NCBI RefSeq assembly: GCF_020177055.1 | Contig: NZ_JAIQXT010000002.1 | Span: 372,001-436,000, forward strand | DNA length: 64,000 bases | Direction of reading: 5' to 3' | Origin: Sphingomonas sp. R647 | GTDB taxonomy: Bacteria; Pseudomonadota; Alphaproteobacteria; Sphingomonadales; Sphingomonadaceae | Part shown: in pieces, positions 1 through 8,967 of the stretch | Layout of the letters: each line of letters starts with the position of its first letter | Position numbering within the stretch: the first letter of the stretch is position 1 | The notes under the pieces: model-generated | Seen by the model: the letters and a program-made list of their open reading frames with translations, nothing else | Told to the model about the DNA's origin: nothing | Databases searched by the model: none | Program-made: the position numbers and the translations under genes

Positions 1-597
1 GTTCCGGCGGCGATCAGCTACCCGCTCGGCGTCGCGCGGGGGCAGGTGGCGCGCACCTATATCGTCGCGGAGGCGGAGGATGGGCTGGTGCTGGTCGACC
101 AGCATGCCGCGCACGAACGCCTCGTGCTTGAACGCATGCGCCGCGCGGTGAGCAGTGGCGGGGTGGCAAGCCAGGCCTTGCTGCTGCCCGAGGTGGTCGA
201 ACTGGACGAACCGGCGTGCGACCGGCTGGAGGCGCGGGCGGGCGAGCTGGCCGAGTTCGGGCTGGAGCTCGAACGCTTTGGTCCGCGCGCGATACTGGTC
301 CGCGCGACCCCGGCGCTGCTGGGCAAGGGCGATGTCATCGGGCTGGTCACCGACATCGCCGACGAACTGGCGGCGTTCGATTCTGCGCTCAGCCTCAAGG
401 AAAAGCTCGACCATGTCGCCGCGACGATGGCGTGCCACGGATCGGTGCGCGCGGGCCGGGTGCTCTCGGTCGCGGAAATGAACGCACTGCTCCGCGAGAT
501 GGAAGTGACGCCGCACTCCGGGCAGTGCAACCATGGCCGCCCGACTTGGGTGAAGCTGGCGCATGGCGATATCGAGAAGCTGTTCGGGCGGAAGTGA
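1..597 (+). CDS. mutL: DNA mismatch repair protein MutL, C-terminal part (5' truncated by window edge)
   Basis: The frame is open from base 1, so the N-terminal GHKL ATPase part lies outside the window. The visible 198 residues are the C-terminal dimerisation and endonuclease domain. I see the metal-binding signature [12 protein letters not shown], which fits DQHA-x2-E-x4-E, followed by ACHGSVRAG and CNHGRPTW, the other two conserved nuclease elements. This indicates a nicking MutL of the kind found in bacteria without MutH. It would cut the nascent strand after MutS recognises a mismatch. The stop is TGA at 595-597. Confidence 0.95.
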   Translation, partial: VPAAISYPLGVARGQVARTYIVAEAEDGLVLVDQHAAHERLVLERMRRAVSSGGVASQALLLPEVVELDEPACDRLEARAGELAEFGLELERFGPRAILVRATPALLGKGDVIGLVTDIADELAAFDSALSLKEKLDHVAATMACHGSVRAGRVLSVAEMNALLREMEVTPHSGQCNHGRPTWVKLAHGDIEKLFGRK

Positions 598-624
598 GTG
601 CTCGGTGAATGTAGTGGAGGTTCA

Positions 625-1071
625 ATGCAGGGGCCAAGTCACCCGACCACGGTTGTCACCGACACGGCGACTATTTGCGTGTTCGATCTCGGGGCTATGA
701 CGCATCGAATTCACGATGTCGGTGATTGGTGGTCCATCCCGGCGGATAGAGAGGCCGAGATCAAGTGCGGAAACGCACTGTTCCTGAATGTCGGTGACGA
801 TGGTGTTTACCAAGTCCACGTTACCGGGGTCATCGATCCAAATACGCCGGGCTATTGCCTAGCGGCACCATCAGGCCGAGTTTTCATCGGCCCAGGTGAG
901 GAAATGTCCGGCGCTGGCTTCGAGCCGACTGGGGAGTGGGGCGGCTTTTTCGTGCAGGTAGAAAAGCAGCACCAGAAGGTCACTGTGGGTCGCGAGGGGG
1001 ACAGGATTACGATCAACCTTCAAGGCATCGAACCGTTTGAAAACGGCGCAATGGAGTCGGTACGCATCTGA
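625..1071 (+). CDS. Uncharacterised protein (possibly DUF6386-like)
   Basis: A 148-residue soluble protein with no signal peptide or membrane segment. The ATG at 625 has GGAGG at 615-619 and is preferred over an upstream GTG at 598 directly behind the mutL stop. The sequence opens with a conserved-looking block (TATICVFDLGAMTHRI, then DWWSIP and NALFLNVGDDG). From memory this resembles a small family called DUF6386, which I could not verify. Base composition is visibly less GC-rich than mutL, which hints at a gene gained separately. Function is unknown. Confidence 0.7.
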   Translation: MQGPSHPTTVVTDTATICVFDLGAMTHRIHDVGDWWSIPADREAEIKCGNALFLNVGDDGVYQVHVTGVIDPNTPGYCLAAPSGRVFIGPGEEMSGAGFEPTGEWGGFFVQVEKQHQKVTVGREGDRITINLQGIEPFENGAMESVRI

Positions 1072-1175
1072 TAGCTGTTCGGGAGGAGATGATCGGGGCG
1101 TCTGACCGCGACCAATGCAACCTTCCCCGCCACTACGCATTGTTAACCCTGAACGACGCTTCAGGTAGATAGCAG

Positions 1176-1253
1176 ATGGGTAAGTTGATGTCGGTGGCGC
1201 TGGCCGCCATTCCGCTCGTTGCGGTGTTGGGCGCGATGGTCGTCGCGCCGTAA
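1176..1253 (+). CDS. Possible 25-residue hydrophobic small protein
   Basis: ATG at 1176, TAA at 1251-1253. The peptide starts MGKLMSVALAAIPLVAVLG, a short charged start followed by one hydrophobic helix. An AGG-containing stretch lies about 10 bases upstream, and a strong hairpin terminator follows 30 bases after the stop, which supports a real transcription unit. It could be a single-span membrane peptide. It is too short for coding statistics to be decisive. Confidence 0.4.
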   Translation: MGKLMSVALAAIPLVAVLGAMVVAP

Positions 1254-1279
1254 TTTCAAAGGTTTCGCTCCCAAGCGAA

Positions 1280-1322
1280 AAAAAGAGGCCGCCCGGTCGT
1301 GTTACCGGGCGGCCTTCTCTTT
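1280..1322. terminator. Bidirectional intrinsic terminator between the small ORF and rplI
   Basis: GGCCGCCCGGT (1287-1297) pairs perfectly with ACCGGGCGGCC (1304-1314) around a CGTGTT loop. There is an A-run on the left and a T-rich run on the right, so it can end transcription of the rpsF-rpsR-rplI operon on the minus strand and of the upstream plus-strand genes. Confidence 0.8.
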
Positions 1323-1347
1323 GTCTGAGCCGGAAGTGGCGAGGGGG

Positions 1348-1938
1348 TTAGCCCTCGGCCTGCTCCTCGGTCGCCTCGACGGCGATTTCGCCGGGTTCGG
1401 CGTTCGGGTCATAAGCTTCAACGAAGCCGGCTTCGTCCTTTTCGAACATCGCCTCCATCACGTCGACGCCCTGTGCCTGCATCTCGGCCTCTTCAGGCGA
1501 ACGGGCGACGTTGACCTTGACGGTCACGCCAACCTCGGCGTGCAGCGAGACCTTCACTTCGTACAGGCCGATCGCCTTGATCGGCTTGTCGAGGACGACC
1601 TGCGCCTTGGTGACCTTGTGGCCATCGGCGTTGAGCGAATCGATGATGTCGCGCACCGCGACCGAGCCGTAAAGCTGGCCGGTGTTCGACGCCTGGCGGA
1701 TCAGGGTGACCGAAACGCCTTCAAGCGTCTTCGATTCCTTCTCGGCCTCGGTGCGCTTGGCGGCGTTCTCGGCGACGATGCGCTCGCGATTCGCCTCAAA
1801 CACCTTGCGGTTGGCTTCGTTGGCGCGCAGCGCCTTCTTGTTCGGGAGCAGGAAGTTGCGGGCGAACCCGTCCTTCACCGTCACCACGTCGCCGATATGG
1901 CCGAGCTTCTCGACCCGCTCGAGCAGAATGATTTGCAT
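1348..1938 (-). CDS. rplI: 50S ribosomal protein bL9
   Basis: 196 residues, longer than the usual 148-150 because of an acidic C-terminal tail (AEPGEIAVEATEEQAEG), as is common in sphingomonads. The N-terminal signature MQIILLERVEKLGHIGDVV and the block GFARNFLLPNKKA are diagnostic. The protein binds 23S rRNA near the L1 stalk. The start has AAGGAG upstream. It is last in the rpsF-rpsR-rplI operon, 11 bases after rpsR, and ends at a strong hairpin terminator. Confidence 0.97.
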   Translation of the reverse strand: MQIILLERVEKLGHIGDVVTVKDGFARNFLLPNKKALRANEANRKVFEANRERIVAENAAKRTEAEKESKTLEGVSVTLIRQASNTGQLYGSVAVRDIIDSLNADGHKVTKAQVVLDKPIKAIGLYEVKVSLHAEVGVTVKVNVARSPEEAEMQAQGVDVMEAMFEKDEAGFVEAYDPNAEPGEIAVEATEEQAEG

Positions 1939-1949
1939 GGGTCCGCTCC

Positions 1950-2174
1950 TTACTTAACGATGAAGGGCAGCAGGCCCAGATGGCGTGCACGCTTGATGGC
2001 GATTGCCAGCTCGCGCTGCTTCTTCGCGCTCACCGAGGTGATGCGCGAGGGGACGATCTTGCCACGCTCGGAAACGAAGCCCTGCAGCAGCCGGACGTCC
2101 TTATAGTCGATCCGGGGCGCGTCCTTCGCGGAGAAGGGGCAGCTCTTGCGGCGGCGGAAAAAGGGTCGTGCCAT
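1950..2174 (-). CDS. rpsR: 30S ribosomal protein bS18
   Basis: 74 residues, normal length. Typical blocks are [37 protein letters not shown] and the basic stretch [16 protein letters not shown]. It forms the S6-S18 heterodimer on the small-subunit platform with the product of the gene immediately upstream. GGAGAATAAGAC precedes the ATG. It lies 3 bases downstream of rpsF. Confidence 0.97.
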   Translation of the reverse strand: MARPFFRRRKSCPFSAKDAPRIDYKDVRLLQGFVSERGKIVPSRITSVSAKKQRELAIAIKRARHLGLLPFIVK

Positions 2175-2177
2175 GTC

Positions 2178-2555
2178 TTATTCTCCCCGGCCTTCGTCGC
2201 CATCACGGTCGCGACGACCGCGGCGCTCGCGGTCACCCTTGCGCATCATCACGGTCGGACCTTCTTCATGGCCATCCACGCGGACGGTCATGTAGCGGAT
2301 CACGTCTTCGTTGATCTGCGTCTGGCGCTCGAGCTCGGCGACGACACCCGCGGGGGCATCGATTTCGAGCATCACGTAGTGCGCCTTGCGGTTCTTCGCG
2401 ATCTTGTAGGCAAGCGAACGAAGACCCCAGGTCTCGGTCTTGACGACCTTGCCCTGATTATCCTCGACGATCTTGGTGGCGTTTTCCGCCAGTGCGTCCA
2501 CTTGCGCCTGTGCCAGATCCTGGCGCGCAAGGAACACATGCTCGTACAGAGCCAT
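2178..2555 (-). CDS. rpsF: 30S ribosomal protein bS6
   Basis: 125 residues from the ATG at 2555 ([14 protein letters not shown]), which has GAGAAG upstream. An in-frame extension up to 2696 exists but lacks family similarity. The core fold is followed by a charged tail ([21 protein letters not shown] pattern) typical of alphaproteobacterial S6. First gene of the rpsF-rpsR-rplI operon, so its promoter should lie in 2556-2695. Confidence 0.95.
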   Translation of the reverse strand: MALYEHVFLARQDLAQAQVDALAENATKIVEDNQGKVVKTETWGLRSLAYKIAKNRKAHYVMLEIDAPAGVVAELERQTQINEDVIRYMTVRVDGHEEGPTVMMRKGDRERRGRRDRDGDEGRGE

Positions 2556-2696
2556 GCGTTTCTTCTCACTGTTGGCCGATCGCTGACGCCGCCCCATGCG
2601 GTCGCCCCTCCGGCTGTCGTTCCGAAATACGAAAAGCGGCAAGCCGAAGCCGCCGCTCAACGATGCGCCCTTACGCGCGCTCTCCATGAAATGCAA

Positions 2697-2724
2697 GCGG
2701 CGGGGTGATCGCTCACCCCGCCGC
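2697..2724 (-). terminator. Hairpin terminator downstream of the RcnB-like gene
   Basis: GCGGCGGGGTGA (2697-2708) pairs perfectly over 12 bases with TCACCCCGCCGC (2713-2724) around a four-base loop. On the minus strand it follows the end of the gene at 2737 and precedes a mildly T-rich stretch, so it separates that gene from rpsF. Confidence 0.65.
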
Positions 2725-2736
2725 CCGTAGGCTCCG

Positions 2737-3120
2737 TTAGCGGATCATGTTGCCGAAGATAGCGCCGATGATGCCGCTGGCGATGCTGACCAGCACGATA
2801 TCATTGCCCGACTGGACGTAGCGATAGCCGCGCGGCGGGGCGTTCAGGTTACCGCGATACTGGCGATTATACTGGCGATAGTCGATCTGGCGGTAGTTCT
2901 GAGCCTGCCGCTGGTCGAACCGCTGACCGCGCTGCCACTTGCGATAGCGCTGCGGGGTCGCCTTCTTCACCGTCTGCTGACGGACCACGACATTGCCGTT
3001 CGGCTTGTGCTTCACGACCGTGCGGGTCTGCTGGGCGGGGGCTGCAGCGGCGGGCGCGGCGGCGAGGATTGGGCCGACCGCAACCGATGCGGCGACGATG
3101 GCGAGAACAAACTTCTTCAT
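2737..3120 (-). CDS. RcnB-like periplasmic protein
   Basis: 127 residues from the ATG at 3120, which has AGGAGACACAAG just upstream. The N-terminus is a clear signal peptide ([16 protein letters not shown], cleavage near AAAA). The mature part is rich in R, Q, Y and N with a repeated RQ/YR pattern ([15 protein letters not shown]), then [21 protein letters not shown]. This layout matches the RcnB/DUF-type small periplasmic family, whose E. coli founder affects nickel and cobalt efflux. Many sphingomonad members have no known metal role, so the function is only suggested. Confidence 0.7.
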   Translation of the reverse strand: MKKFVLAIVAASVAVGPILAAAPAAAAPAQQTRTVVKHKPNGNVVVRQQTVKKATPQRYRKWQRGQRFDQRQAQNYRQIDYRQYNRQYRGNLNAPPRGYRYVQSGNDIVLVSIASGIIGAIFGNMIR

Positions 3121-3307
3121 CTTGTGTCTCCTGCGTTCGAGCCCGGTATCGGGCGACAAGTGCAATTTGGGGGCGGCGTGTCGCAGGGGTTTCGCGGCGA
3201 ATGGGGTAAATGGTCGCCTTGTGTCGCAACCCGTTCAGCTTCGTTCATCTTGCGGGATCGGCCCCATCGGCATAGGGCGCGTGGCCTGATTTCTAGGAGC
3301 CAGAACA

Positions 3308-4243
3308 ATGCGAGCCTTCATCTTTCCCGGGCAGGGGAGCCAATCCGTCGGCATGGGCCTGGCGCTGGCACAGGCGAGCGCGGTGGCGCGCGAGGTGTTT
3401 CAGGAAGTGGACGAGGCGCTCGGGCAAAAGCTGTTCGCGCTGATGACCGAAGGGCCGGAGAGCGACCTGCTGCTGACCGAGAATGCCCAGCCGGCGATCA
3501 TGGCGCATGCGATCGCGGTGCTGCGCGTGCTGGAGAAGGAAGGCGGCATCCGCCTCGCCGACAAGGCGGATTTCGTCGCTGGGCATTCGCTCGGCGAATA
3601 TACCGCGCTATGCGCTGCCGGGGCGTTGGACCTGTCGACCACCGCGAAGCTGCTGAAGCTGCGCGGGCAGGCGATGCAGGCAGCAGTTCCGGTGGGGCAG
3701 GGGGCGATGGCCGCGCTGCTCGGTGCCGATCTGGTCAAGGCGCAGGCGATTGCCGATGCGGCGGCGGAAGGCGAAGTCTGCACCGTCGCCAACGACAATG
3801 ACCCGTCGCAGGTGGTGATCTCGGGCGCCAAGGGCGCGATCGACCGCGCTGTGGCGATTGCCAAGGATCATGGTGCCAAGCGCGCGGTGCTGCTGCCCGT
3901 TTCCGCCCCATTCCATTGCCCGATGATGCAGCCCGCCGCCGATGCGATGGCCAAGGCGCTGGCGGATGTCGCGATCCGCGCGCCACTGGTGCCGGTCTAT
4001 GCCAATGTCACCGCCGCGCCGGTGAGCGATCCCGACGCAATCCGCGCGCTGCTGGTGGAGCAGGTGACGGGCATGGTGCGGTGGCGCGAGTCGGTGTCTG
4101 CGATGTTCGACGCCGGGGTGCATGAGTATGTCGAGCTCGGCGGCAAGGTGCTGGGCGCGATGGTCAAGCGCATCGCGCCGGACGCAACCGTCACCAGCGT
4201 CGTGACGATGGATGATATCGAAGCGCTCGAGAAAGCGCTCTGA
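3308..4243 (+). CDS. fabD: Malonyl-CoA:ACP transacylase
   Basis: 311 residues, usual length. The protein moves malonyl groups from CoA to acyl carrier protein, supplying the extender unit for fatty-acid synthesis. I see the opening FPGQGSQSVGMG, the nucleophile elbow GHSLGEYTAL with the active serine, and APFHCPMM with the catalytic histidine. AGGAG lies 8 bases before the ATG. It opens the fabD-fabG-acpP-fabF group, with fabG starting 11 bases downstream. Confidence 0.97.
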   Translation: MRAFIFPGQGSQSVGMGLALAQASAVAREVFQEVDEALGQKLFALMTEGPESDLLLTENAQPAIMAHAIAVLRVLEKEGGIRLADKADFVAGHSLGEYTALCAAGALDLSTTAKLLKLRGQAMQAAVPVGQGAMAALLGADLVKAQAIADAAAEGEVCTVANDNDPSQVVISGAKGAIDRAVAIAKDHGAKRAVLLPVSAPFHCPMMQPAADAMAKALADVAIRAPLVPVYANVTAAPVSDPDAIRALLVEQVTGMVRWRESVSAMFDAGVHEYVELGGKVLGAMVKRIAPDATVTSVVTMDDIEALEKAL

Positions 4244-4254
4244 GGAGAATGAAC

Positions 4255-4992
4255 ATGTTCGACCTTACAGGCATGACCGCGCTGGTGACTGGCGCATCGG
4301 GTGGGATCGGGTCTGAGATCGCCAAGGCGTTGGCGGCGCAGGGTGCGCGGCTGGCGGTTTCGGGGTCCAATGCCGAGAAGCTGGAAGCGTTTCGCGCCGA
4401 TCTGGGCGGCGACCATGTCGCGCTGGCGTGCAACCTGTCCGATGCGGCCGCGGTCGATGCGCTGGTGCCACAGGCGGTGGAAGCGCTCGGCAAGCTCGAC
4501 ATCCTCGTCAACAACGCTGGCGTGACGCGCGATAACCTCGCCATGCGCATGAAGGATGAGGAGTGGGACACGGTCATCCGCGTGAACCTTGAGGCGGCAT
4601 TCCGCCTGATGCGCGCCGCCGCCAAGCCGATGATGAAGGCGCGTTATGGCCGGATGATCTCGATCACCTCCGTCGTCGGTGCGACCGGCAATCCGGGGCA
4701 GGCCAATTATGCCGCGTCCAAGGCGGGTCTGGTCGGTATGTCGAAGGCGATGGCGCAGGAACTGGCCAGCCGCAACATCACCGTCAATTGCGTCGCGCCT
4801 GGTTTCATCCGCTCGGCGATGACCGATGTGCTGCCCGAGGCGCAGAAGACTGCGCTGCTGACCCGGATTCCGGCGGGCGATCTGGGCAGCGGCGAGGATA
4901 TCGGTGCGGCGGTCGTCTATCTGGCGTCGAAGGAGGCGGGATACGTCACCGGCCAGACCTTGCATGTCAACGGTGGCATGGCGATGTTGTGA
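4255..4992 (+). CDS. fabG: 3-oxoacyl-ACP reductase
   Basis: 245 residues of the short-chain dehydrogenase family. It reduces 3-ketoacyl-ACP with NADPH. Visible features are TGASGGIG (nucleotide-binding glycine motif), NNAG, the active-site YAASKAG with its Y-x3-K, a serine upstream in SITSVVG, and the C-terminal GGMAML. ATG at 4255 has GAGGAG 7 bases upstream; another ATG two codons earlier (4249) overlaps that site and is less likely. Confidence 0.96.
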   Translation: MFDLTGMTALVTGASGGIGSEIAKALAAQGARLAVSGSNAEKLEAFRADLGGDHVALACNLSDAAAVDALVPQAVEALGKLDILVNNAGVTRDNLAMRMKDEEWDTVIRVNLEAAFRLMRAAAKPMMKARYGRMISITSVVGATGNPGQANYAASKAGLVGMSKAMAQELASRNITVNCVAPGFIRSAMTDVLPEAQKTALLTRIPAGDLGSGEDIGAAVVYLASKEAGYVTGQTLHVNGGMAML

Positions 4993-5096
4993 TCGACCGC
5001 AACGCCGGTCGCGACCCTCTTGCGCAGGGGCGGGCGGCGTTCTAGGTGCGTTCAGGATTTTGAACTTTTAACGACCCAATCAAGAAGGAACAGGGC

Positions 5097-5333
5097 ATGA
5101 GCGAGACCGCCGATCGCGTGAAGAAGATCGTCGTCGAGCACCTCGGCGTCGAAGCCGACAAGGTGACCGAAGATGCGAGCTTCATTGACGACCTGGGCGC
5201 GGACAGCCTCGACATCGTCGAGCTGGTGATGGCGTTCGAAGAGGAATTCGGTGTCGAAATCCCCGACGACGCGGCCGAGAAGATCACGACCGTCAAGGAC
5301 GCGATCACCTATATCGACGAAAATCAGGGCTAA
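5097..5333 (+). CDS. acpP: Acyl carrier protein
   Basis: 78 residues, acidic, with the phosphopantetheine attachment serine in [19 protein letters not shown]. It carries the growing acyl chain for all Fab enzymes and donates to lipid A and phospholipid synthesis. AAGGAACAGGGC precedes the ATG. It is separated from fabG by 104 bases, enough for its own promoter, and is followed by an intrinsic terminator, so it may be expressed at a higher level than its neighbours. Confidence 0.97.
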   Translation: MSETADRVKKIVVEHLGVEADKVTEDASFIDDLGADSLDIVELVMAFEEEFGVEIPDDAAEKITTVKDAITYIDENQG

Positions 5334-5390
5334 GCGACGCTATCGCATGGCCGCCAGCTCAGGCAAGATTTGGGCGGGCAGGATTTGACG

Positions 5391-5435
5391 AACGGCTTCC
5401 GGTCCCGGAAAGGGGTGGGGAGCCGTTTCGTTTTT
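5391..5435 (+). terminator. Intrinsic terminator after acpP
   Basis: AACGGCTTCC at 5391-5400 pairs with GGGGAGCCGTT ending near 5427, followed by TTCGTTTTT. It fits a Rho-independent terminator between acpP and fabF, so fabF probably also has its own promoter in the remaining 55 bases. Confidence 0.7.
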
Positions 5436-5492
5436 GAAGCAAGTTTGTTGTCGCATCGTCGGTAGCGCGATGCTCGATTACGGAGACTGATT

Positions 5493-6752
5493 ATGCGGCG
5501 CGTCGTCGTGACTGGCCTTGGCCTCGTGACCCCATTGGGGGCGGATGTCGAAACCGCGTGGAAGAACGTCCTCGCCGCCAAATCGGGCGCGGGGATGATC
5601 ACCCGGTTCGACGCAACCGACTATCACACCAACTATGCTTGCGAAGTGAAGCCCGCGGATCACGAATATGGCTTCGATCCGGGCAAGCGGGTGGATCACA
5701 AGATCCAGCGCCAGGTCGATCCGTTCATCATCTATGGCATCGACGCCGCCGGACAGGCGATCGAGGATGCCGGCCTGCTCGATATGACCGAGGAGGAGCG
5801 CTATCGCGCCGGCTGTTCGATCGGTTCGGGCATTGGCGGCCTTCCGGGGATCGAGAGCGAATCGCTGGTGCTCGCCGAAAAGGGGCCGAAGCGCGTTTCG
5901 CCGCACTTCGTCCATGGCCGCCTGATCAACCTGATCTCGGGTCAGGTGTCGATCAAATACGGGCTGATGGGGCCGAACCATGCGGTCGTCACTGCCTGTT
6001 CGACCGGCGCGCATTCAATCGGCGATGCGGCGCGGATGATCGCAATGGATGACGCCGACGTCATGCTGGCGGGTGGTGCAGAGAGCACGATCTGCCCAAT
6101 CGGCATCGCCGGGTTCGGTCAGGCGCGTGCGCTGTCGACCGGCTTCCGCGATGAGCCGTGGCGGGCGAGCCGCCCGTGGGATCAGGGCCGCGACGGCTTC
6201 GTCATGGGCGAGGGCGCGGGAATCGTCGTGCTTGAGGAATATGAGCGGGCCAAGGCGCGCGGCGCGAAGATTTACGCCGAAGTGCTCGGCTATGGCCTGT
6301 CCGGTGACGCCTATCACGTCACCGCGCCGCATCCCGAAGGATCGGGTGCGTTCCGGTCGATGCAGATGGCGATGAAGAAGTCGGGCCTGTCGCTGGCGGA
6401 CATCGACTATATCAACGCACACGGAACCTCGACCCCGCTGGGCGACGAGCTCGAGCTGGGCGCGGTGCGCCGCCTGTTTGGCGATGCGATCGGCGACCTG
6501 TCGATGAGCTCGACCAAGTCGGCGATCGGCCATCTGCTCGGCGGCGCGGGCGCGGTGGAGAGCATCTTCTGCATCCTCGCGATGCGCGACGGGATCGTGC
6601 CGCCGACGCTGAACCTGGACGACCCCAGCGAGAATTGCGCGGGCGTCGATCTGGTCCCGCACAAGGCCAAGGAGCGTAAGGTGCGCGCGGTGCTGAACAA
6701 CTCGTTCGGCTTTGGTGGCACCAACGCATCGCTGGTGATGAAGGCGGTCTGA
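5493..6752 (+). CDS. fabF: 3-oxoacyl-ACP synthase II
   Basis: 419 residues. It condenses acyl-ACP with malonyl-ACP during elongation. The Cys-His-His active site is visible: the cysteine in VVTACSTGAHSIG, the first histidine in NAHGTSTPLGD and the second in KSAIGHLLGGAGA. The N-terminus RRVVVTGLGLVTPLG is canonical. GGAG lies upstream of the ATG. Neighbours acpP and fabG make the role secure. Confidence 0.97.
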   Translation: MRRVVVTGLGLVTPLGADVETAWKNVLAAKSGAGMITRFDATDYHTNYACEVKPADHEYGFDPGKRVDHKIQRQVDPFIIYGIDAAGQAIEDAGLLDMTEEERYRAGCSIGSGIGGLPGIESESLVLAEKGPKRVSPHFVHGRLINLISGQVSIKYGLMGPNHAVVTACSTGAHSIGDAARMIAMDDADVMLAGGAESTICPIGIAGFGQARALSTGFRDEPWRASRPWDQGRDGFVMGEGAGIVVLEEYERAKARGAKIYAEVLGYGLSGDAYHVTAPHPEGSGAFRSMQMAMKKSGLSLADIDYINAHGTSTPLGDELELGAVRRLFGDAIGDLSMSSTKSAIGHLLGGAGAVESIFCILAMRDGIVPPTLNLDDPSENCAGVDLVPHKAKERKVRAVLNNSFGFGGTNASLVMKAV

Positions 6753-6764
6753 TCCCACCTGATC

Positions 6765-6860
6765 CCCCTCCCGCTTGCGGGAGGGGTTAGGGGAGGGCAT
6801 GTTTTCGTCGGGCTGGAGGATGACAGGCCCTCCCCCGACCCTTCTCGCAAGCGGGAGGGC
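6765..6860. repeat. Palindromic intergenic repeat pair (REP/BIME-like)
   Basis: CCCCTCCCGC-TT-GCGGGAGGGG (6765-6786) is a perfect palindrome. A second, slightly degenerate copy in inverted orientation ends at 6860, with CTCGCAAGCGGGAGGGC as its outer part. The two units, including the GGGGAGGGC extension, face each other and could fold into one long structure between fabF and mltG. Confidence 0.7.
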
Positions 6861-6885
6861 AGTTTTCCCGGGACGGAGATTCGCG

Positions 6886-7854
6886 TTGCGCAAGTTCGGC
6901 TGTTTCGGCGTTCTCCTGATCCTCGCGCTGGTCGGCGCGGCCTTTTGGGCGGCGCAGCTGTGGGGCGGGGCCGGGCCGGGGACGCGCAATGTGTCGCTGA
7001 TGGTGGCGCAGGGATCGACCCTGACCACCGCGGCGCGCGAGCTGCAGAAACAGGGCGCGATCCGCGACGCGGACCTGTTCCTGTGGATGGCGCGGGTGTT
7101 CGGCGACGACACCCCGATTCAGGCCGGCGAATATCGCGTGCCCGCGAAGATCAGCCAATCGGACCTGCTCAAGATGCTGCAGGGCGGGCGCACTCTGCAG
7201 CGTTTCGTGATGATCCCGGAGGGGATGCCGTCGATCCTCGTCCACGAACGGCTGATGGCGGCCGAGCAGCTGGAGGGAGAGGTCGATGTGCCGGTCGAGG
7301 GCAGTGTCCTCCCGGACAGCTACGCCTATAATCGCGGCGATACGCGGCAGCAGGTGCTCGATCGCATGCAAACGGCGATGGACAAATATCTCGCCGAAGC
7401 GTGGGAGCGTCGCAAGCCGAACATCGCGGTCAGCACACCGCAGGAAGCGCTGACCCTCGCATCGATCGTCGAGAAGGAAACCGGGAAGTCCGAAGAGCGG
7501 CGGAAGGTCGCGGGGGTCTATTCCAACCGGCTCAAGCGCGGGATGCCGCTACAGGCCGATCCGACCGTCATCTACCCGGTGACCAAGGGCAAGCCGCTGG
7601 GTCGCCGCATCCTACGCTCTGAATTGCAGGACAAGAACGGGTACAACACCTATGCCAGCGCCGGGCTGCCGATCGGGCCGATCGCCAATCCGGGTCGCGC
7701 GAGCATCGACGCAGTGCTGGACCCCGAAGCGACCAGCGCGCTCTACTTCGTCGCGGACGGAACCGGCGGGCACATCTTCGCCGACACGCTGGAGCAGCAC
7801 AACGCGAACGTCCAGAAATGGTATGCGCTGCGCCGGGCGCGAGGGGAGATGTGA
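6886..7854 (+). CDS. mltG: Endolytic murein transglycosylase MltG
   Basis: About 322 residues from a TTG at 6886 with CGGAG 7 bases upstream. Earlier in-frame starts would translate the palindromic repeat and are unlikely. One N-terminal membrane span (FGVLLILALVGAAFWAAQLWG) is followed by a LysM-like part and the YceG domain. The catalytic glutamate lies in ASIVEKETG. The family block PLQADPTVIY and the end GLPIGPIANPGRASI are present. MltG cleaves nascent glycan strands in the periplasm and sets their length. The mltG-after-fabF order is common in proteobacteria. Confidence 0.93.
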   Translation: MRKFGCFGVLLILALVGAAFWAAQLWGGAGPGTRNVSLMVAQGSTLTTAARELQKQGAIRDADLFLWMARVFGDDTPIQAGEYRVPAKISQSDLLKMLQGGRTLQRFVMIPEGMPSILVHERLMAAEQLEGEVDVPVEGSVLPDSYAYNRGDTRQQVLDRMQTAMDKYLAEAWERRKPNIAVSTPQEALTLASIVEKETGKSEERRKVAGVYSNRLKRGMPLQADPTVIYPVTKGKPLGRRILRSELQDKNGYNTYASAGLPIGPIANPGRASIDAVLDPEATSALYFVADGTGGHIFADTLEQHNANVQKWYALRRARGEM

Positions 7855-8672
7855 TGCAGTTGCACTGGAGGGCGGCGCTTACGGCGATTTGTCTGGCTCT
7901 TTCCCCCCCAACGTCGTTCGCGGCATCGGCGGATGACTCTGGGGCGCAGGCGCCAGAGCGACTGGCCGCCATTCATGCAACCGGCACGATGATATACGCC
8001 TATGATCGGGCCGCATGGGTCGCGACCGATGCCATGCTGGCTGAAGTTCCGCGCGATCGACTGTCTGCAGTCCGCGGCTGGGTCGTGACGCCAGAGGGGG
8101 ACGACTTGGTCGTGACCTTTCAGAGCGAGACTGGCGATGCCGCCAAGCGGTTCTTTCAGGCATGGGTTCGGGACGGAAAGGTCATGAGAACTCAGAGTTC
8201 TGCCAATCCGCAGTCGCTGAACGAGACAGAGGCCTTGCTTGCCCGAGCGCGTGATGCTGCATTCGTCGACGCTGAGAAGCGTAAACTCAAATCATGCACC
8301 CCAGCGCGGTTCAACAGCGTAGTTTTGCCGCCTGAGGCTCCGGGCATGCCGGTGCGCGTGTACCTGCTGTCAGCGCAGGTTGCGGAGGGTAACTGGCCGC
8401 TTGGCGGGCATTATCTCATACTGGTGGATGACAGCGGCAAGATTGGCAGCAGCCGGAGCTTTATGAACACATGCTTCCCGCTCGCGAAGCCGAAGACGGC
8501 ACCGGCTACCGCGGCCTTTTTCGTCACGCATTTGCTCGATCAGACGCCCACCGAAATCCACGCGTTTACCGCAATAGCCTCGGCAATTCCGATCGTTGTT
8601 GCCACGCCTGACAAGAAGCTATGGTCGGTGACGCGCAATGGTATCGTGTTTGAAAAGACGCTGACCGACTAA
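7854..8672 (+). CDS. Uncharacterised secreted protein
   Basis: 272 residues. The ATG overlaps the mltG stop (TGATG), so translation is probably coupled. A signal peptide is visible (ALTAICLALSPPTSFAAS). The mature protein has two cysteines (KSCTPARF, NTCFPLAK) that could form a disulfide. I recognise no catalytic motif. Its composition is less GC-rich than fabF. It ends directly against the convergent eda fragment. Function unknown. Confidence 0.75.
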   Translation: MQLHWRAALTAICLALSPPTSFAASADDSGAQAPERLAAIHATGTMIYAYDRAAWVATDAMLAEVPRDRLSAVRGWVVTPEGDDLVVTFQSETGDAAKRFFQAWVRDGKVMRTQSSANPQSLNETEALLARARDAAFVDAEKRKLKSCTPARFNSVVLPPEAPGMPVRVYLLSAQVAEGNWPLGGHYLILVDDSGKIGSSRSFMNTCFPLAKPKTAPATAAFFVTHLLDQTPTEIHAFTAIASAIPIVVATPDKKLWSVTRNGIVFEKTLTD

Positions 8673-8935
8673 TCAGCCCCGCAGGCCGTTCGCCCCCCGC
8701 GCCAGTGCTTCCACTTCGGCCATGCTCGGGCCCTTGGGTGTCACCCAGCTATTGCCGACGCACAGGACGGGATCGAAGCCGAGCCAGTCGGGGGCAGTCG
8801 CGGCGCTGATGCCGCCGGTGGGGCAGAATTTCGTTTCGTAGAAGGGCGCCGCGAGGGCCTTGAGCGCCTTCAGCCCGCCGCTGGTCTCCGCAGGGAAGAA
8901 TTTGAAGTGGCGCAGGTCGAACTCATAGCCGCGCG
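8673..8935 (-). pseudogene. 5'-truncated duplicate of eda (KDPG aldolase)
   Basis: Reads as the last ~85 codons of a KDPG aldolase, from LRHFKFFPAETSGGLKALKAL through KFCPTGGIS to its own stop. It is close to the 3' part of the intact eda at 10597-11202, about 90 percent at base level by eye with most changes at third codon positions. Similarity stops abruptly near 8935, within RGY, so the N-terminal two thirds, including the Schiff-base region start, are missing and there is no plausible start codon. It is probably a non-functional remnant flanking the MFS gene. Confidence 0.8.
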
Positions 8936-8967
8936 GCGTTGTCCGCGTTAGGCGGCATGGGCTGAGT